Assembly (NCBI RefSeq): GCF_001908185.1
Contig: NZ_LGHM01000013.1
Location: forward strand, 1 to 64,000
From: Bradyrhizobium sp. AS23.2
GTDB lineage: Bacteria; Pseudomonadota; Alphaproteobacteria; Rhizobiales; Xanthobacteraceae
DNA length: 64,000 nt
Reading direction: 5' to 3'
Shown piece after piece: positions 8,484 to 21,987 of this stretch (the stretch's first letter is position 1; each line of letters starts with the position of its first letter). The position numbers were made by a program, and so were the translations under genes. Under the pieces are notes generated by a model. It was given only the letters and a program-made list of their open reading frames with translations, did not search any database and was not told the DNA's origin.

Positions 8484-8795
8484 CTACCGTCTCTCCGGCG
8501 GCACGTCCTTGATTCTCGCGCAATGCGCCGCGACGTCGTCCAGGCTGTACTTCAGATGTACCCGCTTGTCGGACGGCGCCTGCTTGCTGGTGCACACGCC
8601 TGGCCGCCATTCCTGCATGGGGCGGATCGGGCGCGGGGCAAAACTGCCGCCGCAGTTCGGGCAGACGTTGGAGAGCCTGGTCTCCACGCATTCCGCACAG
8701 AACGTGCATTCATAGGAGCAGATCCGCGCATCTGTCGCATTCGGCGGCAGGTCGCGGTCGCAATATTCGCAGTTCGGTCGAAGCTGGAGGGCCAT
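8484..8795 (-). CDS. DUF1272 zinc-ribbon-like protein
   Basis: This 103-residue protein is Cys-rich in its first half: NCEYCDRDLP, then ICSYECTFCAECVE, then VCPNCGG. The pairs could bind one or two zinc ions. This pattern is DUF1272, whose function is unknown. The C-terminal 40 residues are basic and less conserved. The frame continues upstream to 8945, but the ATG at 8795 opens directly on the family N-terminus (MALQLRPNCEYC) and has GGGAG a few bases before it. It lies 73 bp downstream of the Lrp gene on the same strand and could be co-transcribed with it. Confidence 0.85.
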   Translation of the reverse strand: MALQLRPNCEYCDRDLPPNATDARICSYECTFCAECVETRLSNVCPNCGGSFAPRPIRPMQEWRPGVCTSKQAPSDKRVHLKYSLDDVAAHCARIKDVPPERR

Positions 8796-8868
8796 GGCTG
8801 AAACTCCCGGATTGACTGGGATCATCGCAGATCGCGCGCGCAGCGCGAATGCCGCATTTCCCTCGATT

Positions 8869-9348
8869 TCAGCCGGGCTTGATCTCCTTGAGCGGCAGCC
8901 GCGAGCTTTCCTTGAGCCTGTCGAGCACGATCGAGGAGCGCACATGCGCCACGCTCTGGTGCGGCATCAGCACGTCGTTGACGAGGTTGGAGAGCCCCTT
9001 GAGGTCGCGCAGCACCGCCTTCAGCACATAATCAGCGTCGCCGGTGAGTGAATAGGCCTCCTGAATCTCGTCGATGCGGCCAACCAGCGCGCGGAAGCGC
9101 TTCGAATTGTCGGGCGAGTGGGTCGCCAGCGTCACCTGGATGAAGGCGATCACGCCGAAGCCCAGCGCCTCGCTGGAGAGATCGGCGTGGTAGCCCGCGA
9201 TCACCTTCTTCTCCTCCAGCCGCATCCGCCGGCGCGAGCATTGCGAGGCCGAAAGCCCTGCAAGCTCGGCGAGCTCCTGGTTGGTGAGGCGGCCGTCGTC
9301 CTGGAGCGCACCCAGGATCTTGAGGTCGAAGGCGTCAACCGAAATCAT
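8869..9348 (-). CDS. Lrp/AsnC family regulator beside hppD
   Basis: This 159-residue protein has an N-terminal helix-turn-helix (LDAL-type start, LTNQELAELAGLSASQCSRR) and a C-terminal RAM/ACT-like domain (YSLTGDADYVLKAVLRDL). It is divergent from hppD across 121 bp, so it most likely senses Tyr, Phe or 4-hydroxyphenylpyruvate and controls hppD and itself. This is inferred from position. An ATGCA-N7-TGCAT dyad lies just upstream of its own start. The start at 9348 gives the normal family length. Confidence 0.88.
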   Translation of the reverse strand: MISVDAFDLKILGALQDDGRLTNQELAELAGLSASQCSRRRMRLEEKKVIAGYHADLSSEALGFGVIAFIQVTLATHSPDNSKRFRALVGRIDEIQEAYSLTGDADYVLKAVLRDLKGLSNLVNDVLMPHQSVAHVRSSIVLDRLKESSRLPLKEIKPG

Positions 9349-9366
9349 GCGTTATTTGTCCATTTC

Positions 9367-9383
9367 ATGCATGGATCGTGCAT
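9367..9383. promoter_or_regulatory. Putative Lrp-type operator in the lrp-hppD gap
   Basis: ATGCA-N7-TGCAT, an interrupted palindrome, lies 18 bp from the Lrp start codon and 86 bp upstream of hppD. Position and symmetry fit autoregulation; there is no direct evidence of binding. Confidence 0.45.
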
Positions 9384-9469
9384 ATGATAGCCAGGGAGAC
9401 GCCCCGTTTGCACGCTCATTGCATCTCCCGTGAAGGATATTTCAGGCTGCAGCAATTTGGGAGAGCACC

Positions 9470-10588
9470 ATGGGTCCGTTTCCGCACGATGCGCCGCCGG
9501 CCACGATCAGCGCCGACAATCCGATGGGTACCGACGGGTTCGAGTTCGTCGAATATGCGCATCCCAATCCGGAAGAGCTGCACGCGCTGTTCAAGCTGAT
9601 GGGCTATGCCCCTGTCGCGCGCCACAGAACTAAGAAGATCACGGTCTATCGCCAGGGCGACATCAATTATCTCGTCAACGAGCAGCCCGGCACCCACGGC
9701 TACGAGTTCGTTGCCGCGCACGGCCCCTGTGCGCCGTCGATGGCGTTCCGTGTGGTCGACGCAAAAGCGGCCTTTGACCGTGCGATTGCGCTCGGCGCGG
9801 AGCCTGCCGACGTGTCATCCGCGCAGAAGACGCTCGATGTGCCCGCGATCAAGGGCATCGGCGGCAGCCTGCTCTATCTGGTCGATCGCTACGGGGCCAA
9901 GGGTTCGGCCTATGATTCCGAGTTCGAGTGGCTCGGCGCGCGCGATCCGCGGCCCAACGGCGCCGGCCTGTTCTATCTCGACCATCTCACCCACAACGTC
10001 CATCGTGGCCGCATGGATGTCTGGGCCGGCTTCTACGAAAAGCTTTTCAATTTCCGCCAGATTCGCTTCTTCGACATCGAAGGCCGTGCCTCCGGCCTGT
10101 TCTCGCGCGCGCTGACCAGCCCGGACGGCAAGATACGGATTCCGATCAACGAGGATGCCGGTGATTCCGGGCAGATCGAGGAATATCTGAAGACCTATCG
10201 CGGCGAGGGCATTCAGCACATCGCCTGCGGCTGCCGCGACATCTACCGTACCATCGAAGGCCTGCGCGAGGCCGGCCTGCCCTTCATGCCGTCGCCGCCA
10301 AACACCTATTTCGAACGGATCGACGCGCGCCTGCGCAAGCATGGCGAAGACGTCGTGCGGCTCCAGGCCAACGGCATCCTGATCGACGGCGAGTGTGTGG
10401 TCGACGGCGGCCAGACCAAGGTGCTGCTGCAGATCTTTTCCGCCAACGCGATCGGCCCGATCTTCTTCGAGTTCATCCAGCGCAAGGGCGACGACGGCTT
10501 TGGCGAGGGCAACTTCAAGGCCCTGTTCGAATCGATCGAGGAGGACCAGATCCGGCGCGGGGTGCTGAAGGTGGATACAGCGGCGTAA
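9470..10588 (+). CDS. hppD: 4-hydroxyphenylpyruvate dioxygenase
   Basis: This 372-residue enzyme converts 4-hydroxyphenylpyruvate to homogentisate, feeding hmgA upstream in this window. It has two vicinal-oxygen-chelate domains (about 22-150 and 165-330). The Fe(II) ligands are visible as His172 (YLDHLTHNVHRG), His250 (IQHIACGC) and Glu334 (IFFEFIQRKG). Length is typical for the short bacterial form. GGGAGAGCACC precedes the ATG. It is divergent from an Lrp regulator and followed by a palindromic repeat. Confidence 0.96.
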   Translation: MGPFPHDAPPATISADNPMGTDGFEFVEYAHPNPEELHALFKLMGYAPVARHRTKKITVYRQGDINYLVNEQPGTHGYEFVAAHGPCAPSMAFRVVDAKAAFDRAIALGAEPADVSSAQKTLDVPAIKGIGGSLLYLVDRYGAKGSAYDSEFEWLGARDPRPNGAGLFYLDHLTHNVHRGRMDVWAGFYEKLFNFRQIRFFDIEGRASGLFSRALTSPDGKIRIPINEDAGDSGQIEEYLKTYRGEGIQHIACGCRDIYRTIEGLREAGLPFMPSPPNTYFERIDARLRKHGEDVVRLQANGILIDGECVVDGGQTKVLLQIFSANAIGPIFFEFIQRKGDDGFGEGNFKALFESIEEDQIRRGVLKVDTAA

Positions 10589-10600
10589 GTTGCGGCCGTC

Positions 10601-10685
10601 GTAGCCCGGATGGAGCGCAGCGAAATCCGGGAAGTTACACCTGACAATGCGAAACCCGGATTGCGCTGCGCTCCATCCGGGCTAC
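10601..10685. repeat. Long inverted repeat with GTAGCCCGGATGGAGCG arms
   Basis: The ends GTAGCCCGGATGGAGCGCAG and its near-exact complement form about 30-bp imperfect arms around a short centre. This is a dispersed repeat type known from many proteobacterial genomes. It lies between convergent hppD and the MFS gene and could terminate transcription from both sides. Confidence 0.85.
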
Positions 10686-10697
10686 ACGCTTTGCTCG

Positions 10698-12026
10698 TCA
10701 GCTCGACAAACTCGCCACCGCCGCGCCGGTCGTTGCACCCTGCCGCCTTCGCTCGACACCTTCGGGCAGGCGCAGCGCCATCGTCGCGATCAGGCTGATC
10801 ACGCTCATGGCGATGACGTACCAGACCCATGACAGCTTGTCGCCGGTCGCACCGATGATCCAGGTGAACACGAACTGGGCCGTACCGCCGAAGATGGTCA
10901 CGCCGAGCGCGTAGGCGATCGACAGACCTGCGGTGCGAACGATCGCCGGGAAGATCAGCGGGATGAGGATGATGCCCGCACCCGACGACATCGCGTGGAA
11001 TGCGATCAATGTCGCCGATGTCGCCAAGAACACCAGCGGCGAGCCCGACGACACGACCAGCTGCAGCGCGGGGTAGAGCAGCAGCGTCACGATGATGCGC
11101 GGGACGATGGTGACGGTCTTCAAGCCGTATTTGTCCGCCAGCAGCCCACCGAGCAGTGCGAAGATGGTTCCGCTGATGAAGGTGACGAAGTTGGTCGCCA
11201 TTGCCCAGCCCTGGCTGTAGTGCAGCGTGCTGATGGCGTAGGTGGTCGTGTAGAGGAAGAAGTACTGGCTGATCGTCGCGCCCGAGATCAAGAGGATGCA
11301 GAGCACGATCTTGGCCCAGTGATTGGCCAGGATGTCGGAGAGCACGCCGCCTACGCTGCCATGAGCTTCTTCCGTGTTCAGGGTTTCATCGAGATTGCGG
11401 CGGATGAAGTAGCCGACAGGCGCAATCAGGATTCCCAGCAGGAACGGGATTCGCCAGCCCCAGCTGTCATTCGCGCCGGGCGTGATCAGAAGTGCGAGCA
11501 GAAGGCCGATCAAGGCAGACAAGAGACTGCCCATGTTCTGGCTGGCGAGCTGCCAGCTGCCGAAAAAGCCCTTGCGGTGTGCGGGCGCGCTTTCGAGAAG
11601 ATAGGTCGTCGCCGGGCCCATCTCGCCACCGGCCGAGAACCCCTGCAGCAGGCGCGCGAACACCAGCAGGACCGGCGCCATCAGGCCGATCTGATCGTAG
11701 GTCGGCAACAAGCCGATGATGCCGGTTCCAAGCGCCATCAACCAGATCGTCAGGGTCATCGCGGGCTTGCGGCCGAAGCGATCCGCATAGGCGCCGATGA
11801 CGATGCCGCCGAGCGGCCGCACCACGAAGCCGACGCCGAAGGTGGCGACGGCCAGCAGCAGGCTCGTGTTCGGATTGTCCGCCGGGAAGAACGCCTTGGC
11901 GAGCCAGGTGGCGAACGCCGCGTAGACGGTAAAATCGTAGAATTCGAGCGCGTTGCCCAGAATGGCTGCGCCGACGCGCATGGTTTGAGAGGGACGCGGG
12001 CGGTCAGTCTGGTTCACGGGTCGCAC
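10698..12026 (-). CDS. MFS transporter, metabolite:H+ symporter (MHS) type
   Basis: This protein of up to 442 residues has about 12 predicted membrane segments. The signatures GNALEFYDFTVYAAFATWL at the N-terminus and GGIVIGAYADRFGRKPAM in the loop 2-3 region are those of the MHS branch (proline/betaine, citrate, shikimate and dicarboxylate carriers). Substrate is unknown. Start is uncertain: the longest frame opens with GTG at 12026, and the first ATG is residue 16, just before the first membrane helix. It follows the CaiB-like gene on the same strand after 65 bp, so it may import an organic acid handled by that enzyme. Confidence 0.85.
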   Translation of the reverse strand: MRPVNQTDRPRPSQTMRVGAAILGNALEFYDFTVYAAFATWLAKAFFPADNPNTSLLLAVATFGVGFVVRPLGGIVIGAYADRFGRKPAMTLTIWLMALGTGIIGLLPTYDQIGLMAPVLLVFARLLQGFSAGGEMGPATTYLLESAPAHRKGFFGSWQLASQNMGSLLSALIGLLLALLITPGANDSWGWRIPFLLGILIAPVGYFIRRNLDETLNTEEAHGSVGGVLSDILANHWAKIVLCILLISGATISQYFFLYTTTYAISTLHYSQGWAMATNFVTFISGTIFALLGGLLADKYGLKTVTIVPRIIVTLLLYPALQLVVSSGSPLVFLATSATLIAFHAMSSGAGIILIPLIFPAIVRTAGLSIAYALGVTIFGGTAQFVFTWIIGATGDKLSWVWYVIAMSVISLIATMALRLPEGVERRRQGATTGAAVASLSS

Positions 12027-12091
12027 CTTGTGTCACTTGCATGAACGCGAAGTGACGCAAAAGGTGCTTGCTTGCAACCCTTAAGCCCGCC

Positions 12092-13204
12092 TTAGCGGCC
12101 CGCTTTCCACGCAGCCGTTACCGCCCCGATCTCGGCGCCTTCCGGCTCGCGGACCGCAGACGGCGTGCGCGAGAAGCGCGGCGCGGGCGCGGGTTGTTTC
12201 ACGCCGTGGCGCTCGAGGAAGACGTTGCGGGCGACCATGTGCGGATGCTCGGTCGCTTCCGACATGGTCAGCACCGGCGCGAAGCAGATGTCAGTGCCTT
12301 CCATGATCTTGCACCAATCTTCGCGCGTCTTGCTCTTGAACACCGCCTTCAGCTTCTCCTTCAGCGCCGGCCAGGCCTTGCGGTCCATCTGCGCGTCGAA
12401 ATCGGCATCGGTCAGGCCCGCGTGCTCGCGCAGCAGCGCGTAGAACTGCGGCTCGATCGAGCCGATCGAGACGAAGTGGCCGCAGGCGCATTCATAGACG
12501 CCGTAGAAATGCGCGCCGCCATCGAGGAAGTTCTGGTTGCGCCCCTCGGTCCAGCGTCCGAGCGTGGTCATGTCGAAGAAGAACGACATCAGCGATGCCG
12601 CGCCGTCGCACATCGCGGTATCGACGACCTGGCCCTTGCCGGACTTCTGCGCTTCCAGAAGCGCTGCGAGCACGCCGACGACGAGATAGAGCGCGCCGCC
12701 GCCGAAATCGCCGACCAAATTGAGCGGCGGCACCGGCGCTTCCGTGGTGCCGATCGCGGCCAGCGCGCCGGTGATGGAGATGTAATTGATGTCATGACCG
12801 GCGGCGTTGGCGAGCGGGCCTTCCTGGCCCCAGCCGGTCATGCGGCCATAGACGAGTTTTGGATTGCGGGCGAGCACGATTTCGGGGCCGAGCCCGAGAC
12901 GCTCCATCACGCCGGGGCGGAAGCCCTCGACCAGCGCATCGGCGCTGCCAAGCAGGTCGAGCACCTGCGCGATCGCGGCCTTATCCTTGAGGTCGAGCTC
13001 GATCACCTTGCGGCCGCGGCCCGCCACCGACTTCATGCTCTTCTTCGCGCCGACGCGGTCGAGCGTGACGACATCGGCGCCCATGTCGGCCAGCATCATG
13101 CAGGCGAACGGACCGGGTCCGATGCCGGCGAATTCGACGATGCGGAAGCCCGACAGCGGGCCGGAGGTGCGGACGGAAGAGCTTTGGGCTGGTTTATCGA
13201 GCAC
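12092..13204 (-). CDS. CaiB/BaiF CoA-transferase family, AMACR-like
   Basis: This 370-residue protein is closest to alpha-methylacyl-CoA racemase. It has the N-terminal [20 protein letters not shown], the [13 protein letters not shown] block with the expected catalytic His near 137, and [12 protein letters not shown] with the partner Asp near 166. Racemases of this type invert the alpha carbon of 2-methylacyl-CoA esters; CoA transfer is the alternative in the superfamily. The start is set at GTG 13204, because GAGGAAAC lies at the right distance before it and the family N-terminus follows. A longer TTG-initiated frame from 13249 is less likely. Confidence 0.85.
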   Translation of the reverse strand: MLDKPAQSSSVRTSGPLSGFRIVEFAGIGPGPFACMMLADMGADVVTLDRVGAKKSMKSVAGRGRKVIELDLKDKAAIAQVLDLLGSADALVEGFRPGVMERLGLGPEIVLARNPKLVYGRMTGWGQEGPLANAAGHDINYISITGALAAIGTTEAPVPPLNLVGDFGGGALYLVVGVLAALLEAQKSGKGQVVDTAMCDGAASLMSFFFDMTTLGRWTEGRNQNFLDGGAHFYGVYECACGHFVSIGSIEPQFYALLREHAGLTDADFDAQMDRKAWPALKEKLKAVFKSKTREDWCKIMEGTDICFAPVLTMSEATEHPHMVARNVFLERHGVKQPAPAPRFSRTPSAVREPEGAEIGAVTAAWKAGR

Positions 13205-13354
13205 GTTGTTGTTTCCTCGGGTCGCGGGCGGCTGCCGATGGTCCGGCAATGGCCTCGGACATTCCTCTCTGGGGGCGAGTTAATTGGCTGATTAACTTTT
13301 CTCGCCTTCACGTCAGCGAGGCAAGCGCTTTTCCTGCATGGGCGCATAATAAAA

Positions 13355-13378
13355 GCGGCGCGCATTGCTGCGCGCCGC
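13355..13378 (-). terminator. Rho-independent terminator of the molybdenum hydroxylase operon
   Basis: A perfect 10-bp stem (GCGGCGCGCA / TGCGCGCCGC) with a TTGC loop is followed, on the minus strand, by TTTTATTATG. It lies 35 bp beyond the end of the FAD subunit gene and before the CaiB gene, so the CaiB and MFS genes need their own promoter or read-through. Confidence 0.8.
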
Positions 13379-13412
13379 GAAAGAATTGTGTTGAGTCGCT
13401 AAAGCCGGATCG

Positions 13413-14213
13413 TCAGCCTGCAGCCGCTACTGCGCGCTGCGCCATCACCTTCACGAGGTTGGCGCGGTACTCCGACGTGCCGTGGATGTCGGACAGAAGT
13501 CCGCTCGCCGGAATAGTCACGCTGTCGATCGCGGACGGCGACCAACTCGCCTTCAGCGCGGCTTCGATTGCGGGAACCCGCATCACGCCGCTCTGCGAGG
13601 CGCCGGTGGCGGCCACGCGGATCTCGCCCGACTTCGTCTGCGCGACGAACACGCCCGTCAGTGCGAAGCGCGAGGCCGGATGTGGCATCTTGGCGTAGCC
13701 CGCCTTCTGTGGAATCGGGAACGACACGGCGGTGATGATCTCGCCGTCTTCGAGGGCCGTCGTGAACAGACCCTTGAAGAAATCATCCCCCGCAATCGAC
13801 CGCTTGTTGGTCTTCACCGTCGCGCCGAGCGCCAACGTCGCGGCCGGATAGTCGGCGGCCGGATCGTTGTTGGCGAGCGAGCCGCCGATCGTGCCGCGAT
13901 AGCGCACCGCGGGGTCGCCGATCAGCGAGGCGAGATAGGCGAGCGCGGGGATCGCCTTCTTCGCGGCATCGCTTGTCGCCACATCATAATGCGGTGTGGC
14001 GGCCTTGATGGTCAGCGTGTCGCCGGAGGCCTCGACGCCGATCATGTCCTTGATCTTCGCAAGGTCGATTACGTCCGACGGGCTCGCGAGCCGCTGCTTC
14101 ATGACCGGCAGCAGCGTCTGGCCGCCGGCGAGGAATTTCGCCTCGCTGCTCTTGCTGAACAGGCTGGCGGCTTCGTCGACCGAGGAAGCGCGATGATAAG
14201 TGGTCTGGTACAT
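13413..14213 (-). CDS. FAD-binding subunit of xanthine dehydrogenase/CO dehydrogenase family (CoxM-like)
   Basis: This 266-residue flavoprotein subunit has the two FAD motifs of the family, AGGQTLLPVMK near residue 30 and TIGGSLANNDPAADYPA near 110, followed by the CO-dehydrogenase flavoprotein C-terminal domain. It passes electrons from the [2Fe-2S] clusters to the acceptor. It is the last gene of a small-large-medium operon; AGGGAGGAACGAAG provides a strong ribosome binding site. It starts 15 bp after the large-subunit stop. Confidence 0.93.
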   Translation of the reverse strand: MYQTTYHRASSVDEAASLFSKSSEAKFLAGGQTLLPVMKQRLASPSDVIDLAKIKDMIGVEASGDTLTIKAATPHYDVATSDAAKKAIPALAYLASLIGDPAVRYRGTIGGSLANNDPAADYPAATLALGATVKTNKRSIAGDDFFKGLFTTALEDGEIITAVSFPIPQKAGYAKMPHPASRFALTGVFVAQTKSGEIRVAATGASQSGVMRVPAIEAALKASWSPSAIDSVTIPASGLLSDIHGTSEYRANLVKVMAQRAVAAAG

Positions 14214-14228
14214 CTTCGTTCCTCCCTC

Positions 14229-16571
<2,343 letters not shown>

Positions 16572-16655
16572 GTCTGGTCCTCCCGACCGGAAATTGATTG
16601 GCCGCGCTGTCCATCGATAGCGGCGGCGGTGATTCTGCTTTCGAGGCGGGCCGCT

Positions 16656-17141
<486 letters not shown>

Positions 17142-17481
17142 GGTGAAGTCCTCCCAGGAATGATTTTGATTGCTTCTAATTAGAGACAGCGCTCCGGAAC
17201 TTTGCAACTAGGATTTTGGTCGCCCCGGTCATGGAAAAGTCATCGATCCTGACGGGGGGCGCAATGATTTGCGCGGGCAAGCCGAGGATTCCTTGGCCGG
17301 ACCGCCTGCCGGGGTGGGATGCCAGCCATCATGTCATCCGGTCGGCCTTTGGCCGATGAAGCCGGAGATTGCTCGCGTCTGCCAAATTTACCGCCCCTTA
17401 TCGATTCTGCCTTAGTTTTGCGCATCCAGGCCGGGGGCGGGGCGCCTCTGGATCGCGGCTGAATATAAAATGGGGGTTGGA
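17142..17481. other. Intergenic region between the molybdenum hydroxylase operon and a chemoreceptor
   Basis: This 340-bp divergent gap has no credible coding frame. It must contain the promoters for both directions. An AT-rich stretch near 17160-17185 is the best place for the minus-strand promoter. No named operator was recognised. Confidence 0.5.
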
Positions 17482-19521
17482 ATGTCCGGGCGTATCGCGT
17501 CGCCGTCGAAGCGTACAATATTTCCGACCCTCCGGTTCCGCGCAAAAATCATCCTCGGCTTTGCCGCGGTGCTGGTGATCTCCGCCGGCAGTATGGCCTT
17601 CTCTTATTTCGGCTTCGAGCGGGTCTCGTCCGGGGTCGGGTCTTATCGCGCCAGCGTTTCCGAGGCCGACCTCGCCCGCAACATCGACCGCGAGCTGCTT
17701 GCCTACCGTTCGGCCGTCAAATATTTCGTCGCCACGGGCAAGGAGGACGACGCCAAAGCGGCGCAGGACGCCGAAGCCAGCCTGAAGAATGCCATCGACC
17801 AGGCCGTCAAGAGCGCCAAGAAGCCGGCACGCCTGGACAGCCTCAATAAGCTCGCCAAGGAATTCTCCAATTTCTCCACCACCTTCGCGAAGGTCCTCCA
17901 GGCCAAGCGCGACAACGCGCTCCTGGTCCAGAACCAGCTCACGCGCAATGCCAACCTCCTGAAGTACAAGCTCGACGACATCGGCAACAACGCCTCCGAT
18001 TCCGAGGCCCAGTCGATCGAATTCGGCACCAAGCAGGCCAATGCCCAGTTCCAGACCGCCAGCGCGGCGGCGACCAACTTCGTGCTGACGTCCGACCAGG
18101 CGATCGCCACCAGCGCGCAGGCGCGGCTGAAATTCGTCGAGAACTCGCTCGGCGCGGTCTATTCCATGGACGACAAGATCGTCGCCGGCCTGAAGGACGC
18201 CAAGGCGCTGCTTGTCGCCTATCGTGAAGCGCTTGAGAAGCTGATCGCCAACGCCAAGATGGTCGATGAGCTCGTCACCGAGATGAGCGGCTCGGCCGGT
18301 GCGATCCTTCAGGGCGCCACCGCCATGAAGGCGGATCTGGTCGCCGACCAGCAGCGGCTTGAATCGGAGTCGGAAGCGACCATCGGACAGACCGAACACC
18401 TGGTCTTGATGCTGGCCGTCGGTGGCACGCTGCTCGGCGTTGTCCTCGCCTTCCTGCTCGGCACCGGTATCTCGCGCCCGATGATCGCGATGTGCAAGGC
18501 GATGCGTGAGCTTGCTTCGGGCAATTTCGACGTCGTGCTGCCGGGCCTCGGCCGCAAGGACGAGATCGGTGAGATGGCCGGCGCGGTCGAGGAATTCAAG
18601 GTTCAGGCGGTGGCGAAAGCCGAGCGTGACGCCGCCGCCAGCGAAGCCCAGAACAAGGAGGCGAGCGCTGCCCGCCGTTCCGAGCTGATTCGTTTTGCCG
18701 ATGATTTCGAGAGCGCCGTCGGCGCGATCGTGTCGAACGTTTCGGCCTCGGCCGTACAGCTCGAATCGGCAGCGTCGACGCTGACCCGCACCGCCGAGAC
18801 CACGCAGAGCCTGTCGAGCCAGGTCGCCGGCGTCTCCGAGCAGGCCTCGAGCAACATGCAGTCGGTCGCGACCGCGACCGAGGAGCTCTCGGTCTCGGTC
18901 GAGGAGATCGGCCGCCAGGTCCGCGACTCCAGCCGCATCGCGGAAGCCGCGGTGGTGCAGGCCAAAGAAACCGACGGCCGCATCGGCAAGCTGTCGCACG
19001 CCGCCCAGCAGATCGGCGAAGTGGTCAAGCTGATCACCGCGATTGCCGAGCAGACCAACCTGCTGGCCCTCAACGCCACCATCGAGGCGGCACGTGCCGG
19101 TGAAGCCGGCCGCGGTTTTGCGGTGGTTGCCAGCGAAGTGAAGTCGCTGGCGAGCCAGACGGCGAAAGCCACCGACGAGATCTCCTCGCACATCGCCGGC
19201 ATGCAGGGCGCAACGGCCGAATCGGTGGCGGCGATCAAGGAGATCGGCGCGACCATCGGCCAGATCTCGACCATCTCGACGTCGATTGCGAGCGCCGTCG
19301 AGCAGCAGGGCGCCGCAACGCAGGAGATCGCTCGCAGCGTTCAGAACGTTGCCCAGGGCACGCAGGCCGCCGCCAGCGACATCGGCGAAGTCAACCGCGG
19401 CGCCGCCGAGACCGGCTCGGCTTCGGAAGAAGTTCTAAACTCGGCCAAGACCCTGTCCAGCGAAAGCACGCGTCTGCGCGCCGAGCTCGATCGCTTCATG
19501 GGGAATATCCGGGCGGCGTAA
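17482..19521 (+). CDS. Methyl-accepting chemotaxis protein, copy 1
   Basis: This 679-residue transmembrane chemoreceptor has TM1 at about 23-44, a periplasmic helical sensor domain (about 45-305), TM2 at about 308-330, HAMP to about 385 and a cytoplasmic methyl-accepting domain ending at the C-terminus. The signalling hairpin tip [19 protein letters not shown] is intact. There is no CheR-tethering pentapeptide at the end. The ligand is unknown. ATG at 17482 is preferred to ATG 17470, because GGGGGTTGGA lies before it and the paralogue starts at the equivalent place. It is followed by a near-copy (19910-21943) whose HAMP and signalling regions are almost identical. Confidence 0.93.
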   Translation: MSGRIASPSKRTIFPTLRFRAKIILGFAAVLVISAGSMAFSYFGFERVSSGVGSYRASVSEADLARNIDRELLAYRSAVKYFVATGKEDDAKAAQDAEASLKNAIDQAVKSAKKPARLDSLNKLAKEFSNFSTTFAKVLQAKRDNALLVQNQLTRNANLLKYKLDDIGNNASDSEAQSIEFGTKQANAQFQTASAAATNFVLTSDQAIATSAQARLKFVENSLGAVYSMDDKIVAGLKDAKALLVAYREALEKLIANAKMVDELVTEMSGSAGAILQGATAMKADLVADQQRLESESEATIGQTEHLVLMLAVGGTLLGVVLAFLLGTGISRPMIAMCKAMRELASGNFDVVLPGLGRKDEIGEMAGAVEEFKVQAVAKAERDAAASEAQNKEASAARRSELIRFADDFESAVGAIVSNVSASAVQLESAASTLTRTAETTQSLSSQVAGVSEQASSNMQSVATATEELSVSVEEIGRQVRDSSRIAEAAVVQAKETDGRIGKLSHAAQQIGEVVKLITAIAEQTNLLALNATIEAARAGEAGRGFAVVASEVKSLASQTAKATDEISSHIAGMQGATAESVAAIKEIGATIGQISTISTSIASAVEQQGAATQEIARSVQNVAQGTQAAASDIGEVNRGAAETGSASEEVLNSAKTLSSESTRLRAELDRFMGNIRAA

Positions 19522-19563
19522 GTTCGCGGCGCCTGAAGCCTTCGCTGCCGCCTCATACTCCGC

Positions 19564-19764
19564 TGTCGTCCCGGGGCGCGAAGCGAAAACCCGGGACCCG
19601 TAACCACAGGCCGCGGTTTTGGCACGAAGGCGGTAACTCCAGGTCTTCGCCAAACCGCATCCTGTGGTTCGCGACGAGCGCAAGCGCTCGCGCGGGGTCC
19701 CGGATCGGCGCTCCGCCCTGGACAACGCTACGCGTTGCCAAGGCTGCGCTTGTCCGGGACGACA
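19564..19764. repeat. Long palindromic repeat downstream of chemoreceptor copy 1
   Basis: A roughly 200-bp structure is bounded by TGTCGTCCCGG and CCGGGACGACA, with an inner pair built on ACCACAGG / CCTGTGGT. A close copy follows the second chemoreceptor gene (21988-22176), so the repeat was duplicated with the gene. A related element is at 35519. Confidence 0.85.
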
Positions 19765-19909
19765 GACCACATTCCCGCGTCACCTAACCGCAAGTTGCGA
19801 CGCTGCAAATTTACCGCCGCTTATCCTTTGCCCCTTACCGTGCATACGAGTCGGGGAGCGGGCTGCTTCCGGGCTGCGCCTGGTTTTCCGCGAATGGAAT
19901 GGGGTGGGA

Positions 19910-21943
19910 ATGTCCGTCAAGTCCAAGCCGAGCACGTCGAAGCTGTTCACCTTGCGTTTTCGCGCAAAAATCATCCTCGGCTTCGTGGCGGTACTTGCGA
20001 TCCTCGCCGTCAGCATGGCTTTCGCCTATTTCGGCTTCGAGCGGATCCAGGGGGCTGTGGCTTCCTACCGCACCAGCGTGTCGGAAGCGGACCTCGCGCG
20101 GACGGTCGATCGCGAGCTGATCAGCTATCAGGGACTGTCGCGGGCTTACACGCTGACCGGCGCGGCCGATGACGAGACCGCGGCAAAGGCGGCCGAGGAG
20201 AATCTGAGGGGCGCGATTGCCAAGTCGATGGCGGCCACGACCGGCGCTGTCCGCCGTGACCAGGTCGGCAAGCTCGAGGCCGAATTCCAGCGCTTCACGA
20301 AGGTGTTCGGTGAAATCGTCACCCTGACGCGCGAGAACAACAAGATCGCGACCGATGAGCTCAACAGTGTCGGCAACAAGATCCGCTTCAAGTTCGACGA
20401 TCTCGCCGATACCGCCGCACTGGCGGGCCTGAACTCGGTTCAGACCACGGCCAAGGACGTCACCTCGCAATATCTGGCGGTCTCCACCTCGGTCAGCGCT
20501 TTCGTAGCCAAGCCGGAGCCGAAGACCGCCGACGGCGTGATCGCCCGCATCAAGTTCCTGGAGACCCTGCTGGTCTCTATCTATGCGAACGACCAGAAAA
20601 TCACGGACCGCGTCACCGAGATCGGCAATCTCCTGAAGCAGTACCGCACCTCCTTCGCAAAGCTGACCGAGAACGTGAAGGTCATCGTCAAGCAGAATGG
20701 CGAGATGACCAAGACGGCCGCGTCCATCCTCAAGCTCTCGGCCGAGCTGCGGTCGGACCTCTCAGCCGATCAGCAGCGCATCGAGGCCAGCGCCAATGCG
20801 ACGATCGGGGAAACCGAGCGGTTGATGCTGATGCTGGCGCTGGGCGGGCTCGCCATTGGCGCCGTGCTGGCCCTGATGCTCGGCAATGGCATTTCGCGTC
20901 CGATGATCGCGATGTGCAAGGCGATGCGTGAGCTTGCCTCAGGCAATTTCGACGTCATGCTGCCGGGCCTGGGCCGCAAGGACGAAATCGGCGAGATGGC
21001 CGGCGCGGTCGAGGAGTTCAAGGTTCAGGCTGTCGCCAAGGCCGAGCGCGATGCCGCCGCCAGCGAGGCCCAGAACAAGGAGCAGGCCGCGGCGCGCCGC
21101 TCCGAGCTGATCCGCTTTGCCGACGATTTCGAGAGCGCCGTCGGCGCCATCGTCTCCAATGTCTCGGCCTCGGCTGTGCAGCTCGAATCGGCGGCGTCGA
21201 CGCTGACGCGCACCGCCGAGACCACGCAGAGCCTGTCGAGCCAGGTCGCCGGCGTCTCCGAGCAGGCCTCGAGCAACATGCAGTCGGTCGCGACCGCGAC
21301 GGAAGAGCTCTCGGCCTCGGTCGAGGAGATCGGCCGCCAGGTCCGCGATTCCAACCGCATTGCAGAAGCTGCGGTGGTGCAGGCGAAGGAGACCGACAGT
21401 CGCATCGGCAAGCTGTCGCACGCCGCCCAGCAGATCGGCGAGGTCGTCAAGCTGATCACCGCGATTGCCGAGCAGACCAACCTGCTCGCGCTGAACGCCA
21501 CGATCGAGGCGGCACGTGCCGGTGAAGCCGGCCGCGGCTTTGCGGTGGTCGCCAGCGAGGTGAAATCGCTGGCGAGCCAGACCGCGAAGGCGACGGACGA
21601 GATATCCTCGCACATCGCGGGCATGCAAGGCGCAACGGCCGAATCGGTGGCGGCGATCAAGGAGATCGGCGCGACCATCGGCCAGATCTCCACCATCTCG
21701 ACGTCGATTGCGAGCGCCGTCGAGCAGCAGGGCGCCGCGACGCAGGAGATCGCCCGCAGCGTCCAGACGGTGGCGCAGGGCACCCAGACCGCGGCCACCG
21801 ATATCGGCCAGGTCAATCGCGGCGCCGCCGAGACCGGCTTGGCTTCGGAAGAAGTTCTGAACTCGGCCAAGACCCTGTCCAGCGAAAGCACTCGCCTCCG
21901 CGCCGAGCTCGACCGCTTCATGGGGAACATCCGGGCGGCGTAA
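19910..21943 (+). CDS. Methyl-accepting chemotaxis protein, copy 2
   Basis: This 677-residue paralogue of the preceding receptor has the same architecture (TM1, periplasmic helical sensor, TM2, HAMP, signalling domain). From the HAMP domain to the C-terminal [10 protein letters not shown] the two proteins are nearly identical. The periplasmic sensor domains differ clearly, so the ligands probably differ. The frame is open from 19664, but that stretch is the upstream repeat; ATG 19910 follows GGGGTGGGA and matches copy 1. Confidence 0.93.
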   Translation: MSVKSKPSTSKLFTLRFRAKIILGFVAVLAILAVSMAFAYFGFERIQGAVASYRTSVSEADLARTVDRELISYQGLSRAYTLTGAADDETAAKAAEENLRGAIAKSMAATTGAVRRDQVGKLEAEFQRFTKVFGEIVTLTRENNKIATDELNSVGNKIRFKFDDLADTAALAGLNSVQTTAKDVTSQYLAVSTSVSAFVAKPEPKTADGVIARIKFLETLLVSIYANDQKITDRVTEIGNLLKQYRTSFAKLTENVKVIVKQNGEMTKTAASILKLSAELRSDLSADQQRIEASANATIGETERLMLMLALGGLAIGAVLALMLGNGISRPMIAMCKAMRELASGNFDVMLPGLGRKDEIGEMAGAVEEFKVQAVAKAERDAAASEAQNKEQAAARRSELIRFADDFESAVGAIVSNVSASAVQLESAASTLTRTAETTQSLSSQVAGVSEQASSNMQSVATATEELSASVEEIGRQVRDSNRIAEAAVVQAKETDSRIGKLSHAAQQIGEVVKLITAIAEQTNLLALNATIEAARAGEAGRGFAVVASEVKSLASQTAKATDEISSHIAGMQGATAESVAAIKEIGATIGQISTISTSIASAVEQQGAATQEIARSVQTVAQGTQTAATDIGQVNRGAAETGLASEEVLNSAKTLSSESTRLRAELDRFMGNIRAA

Positions 21944-21987
21944 GCCATCGTTCCGCCTGAAGTCTTCGCTGCCGCCTCATACTCCGC

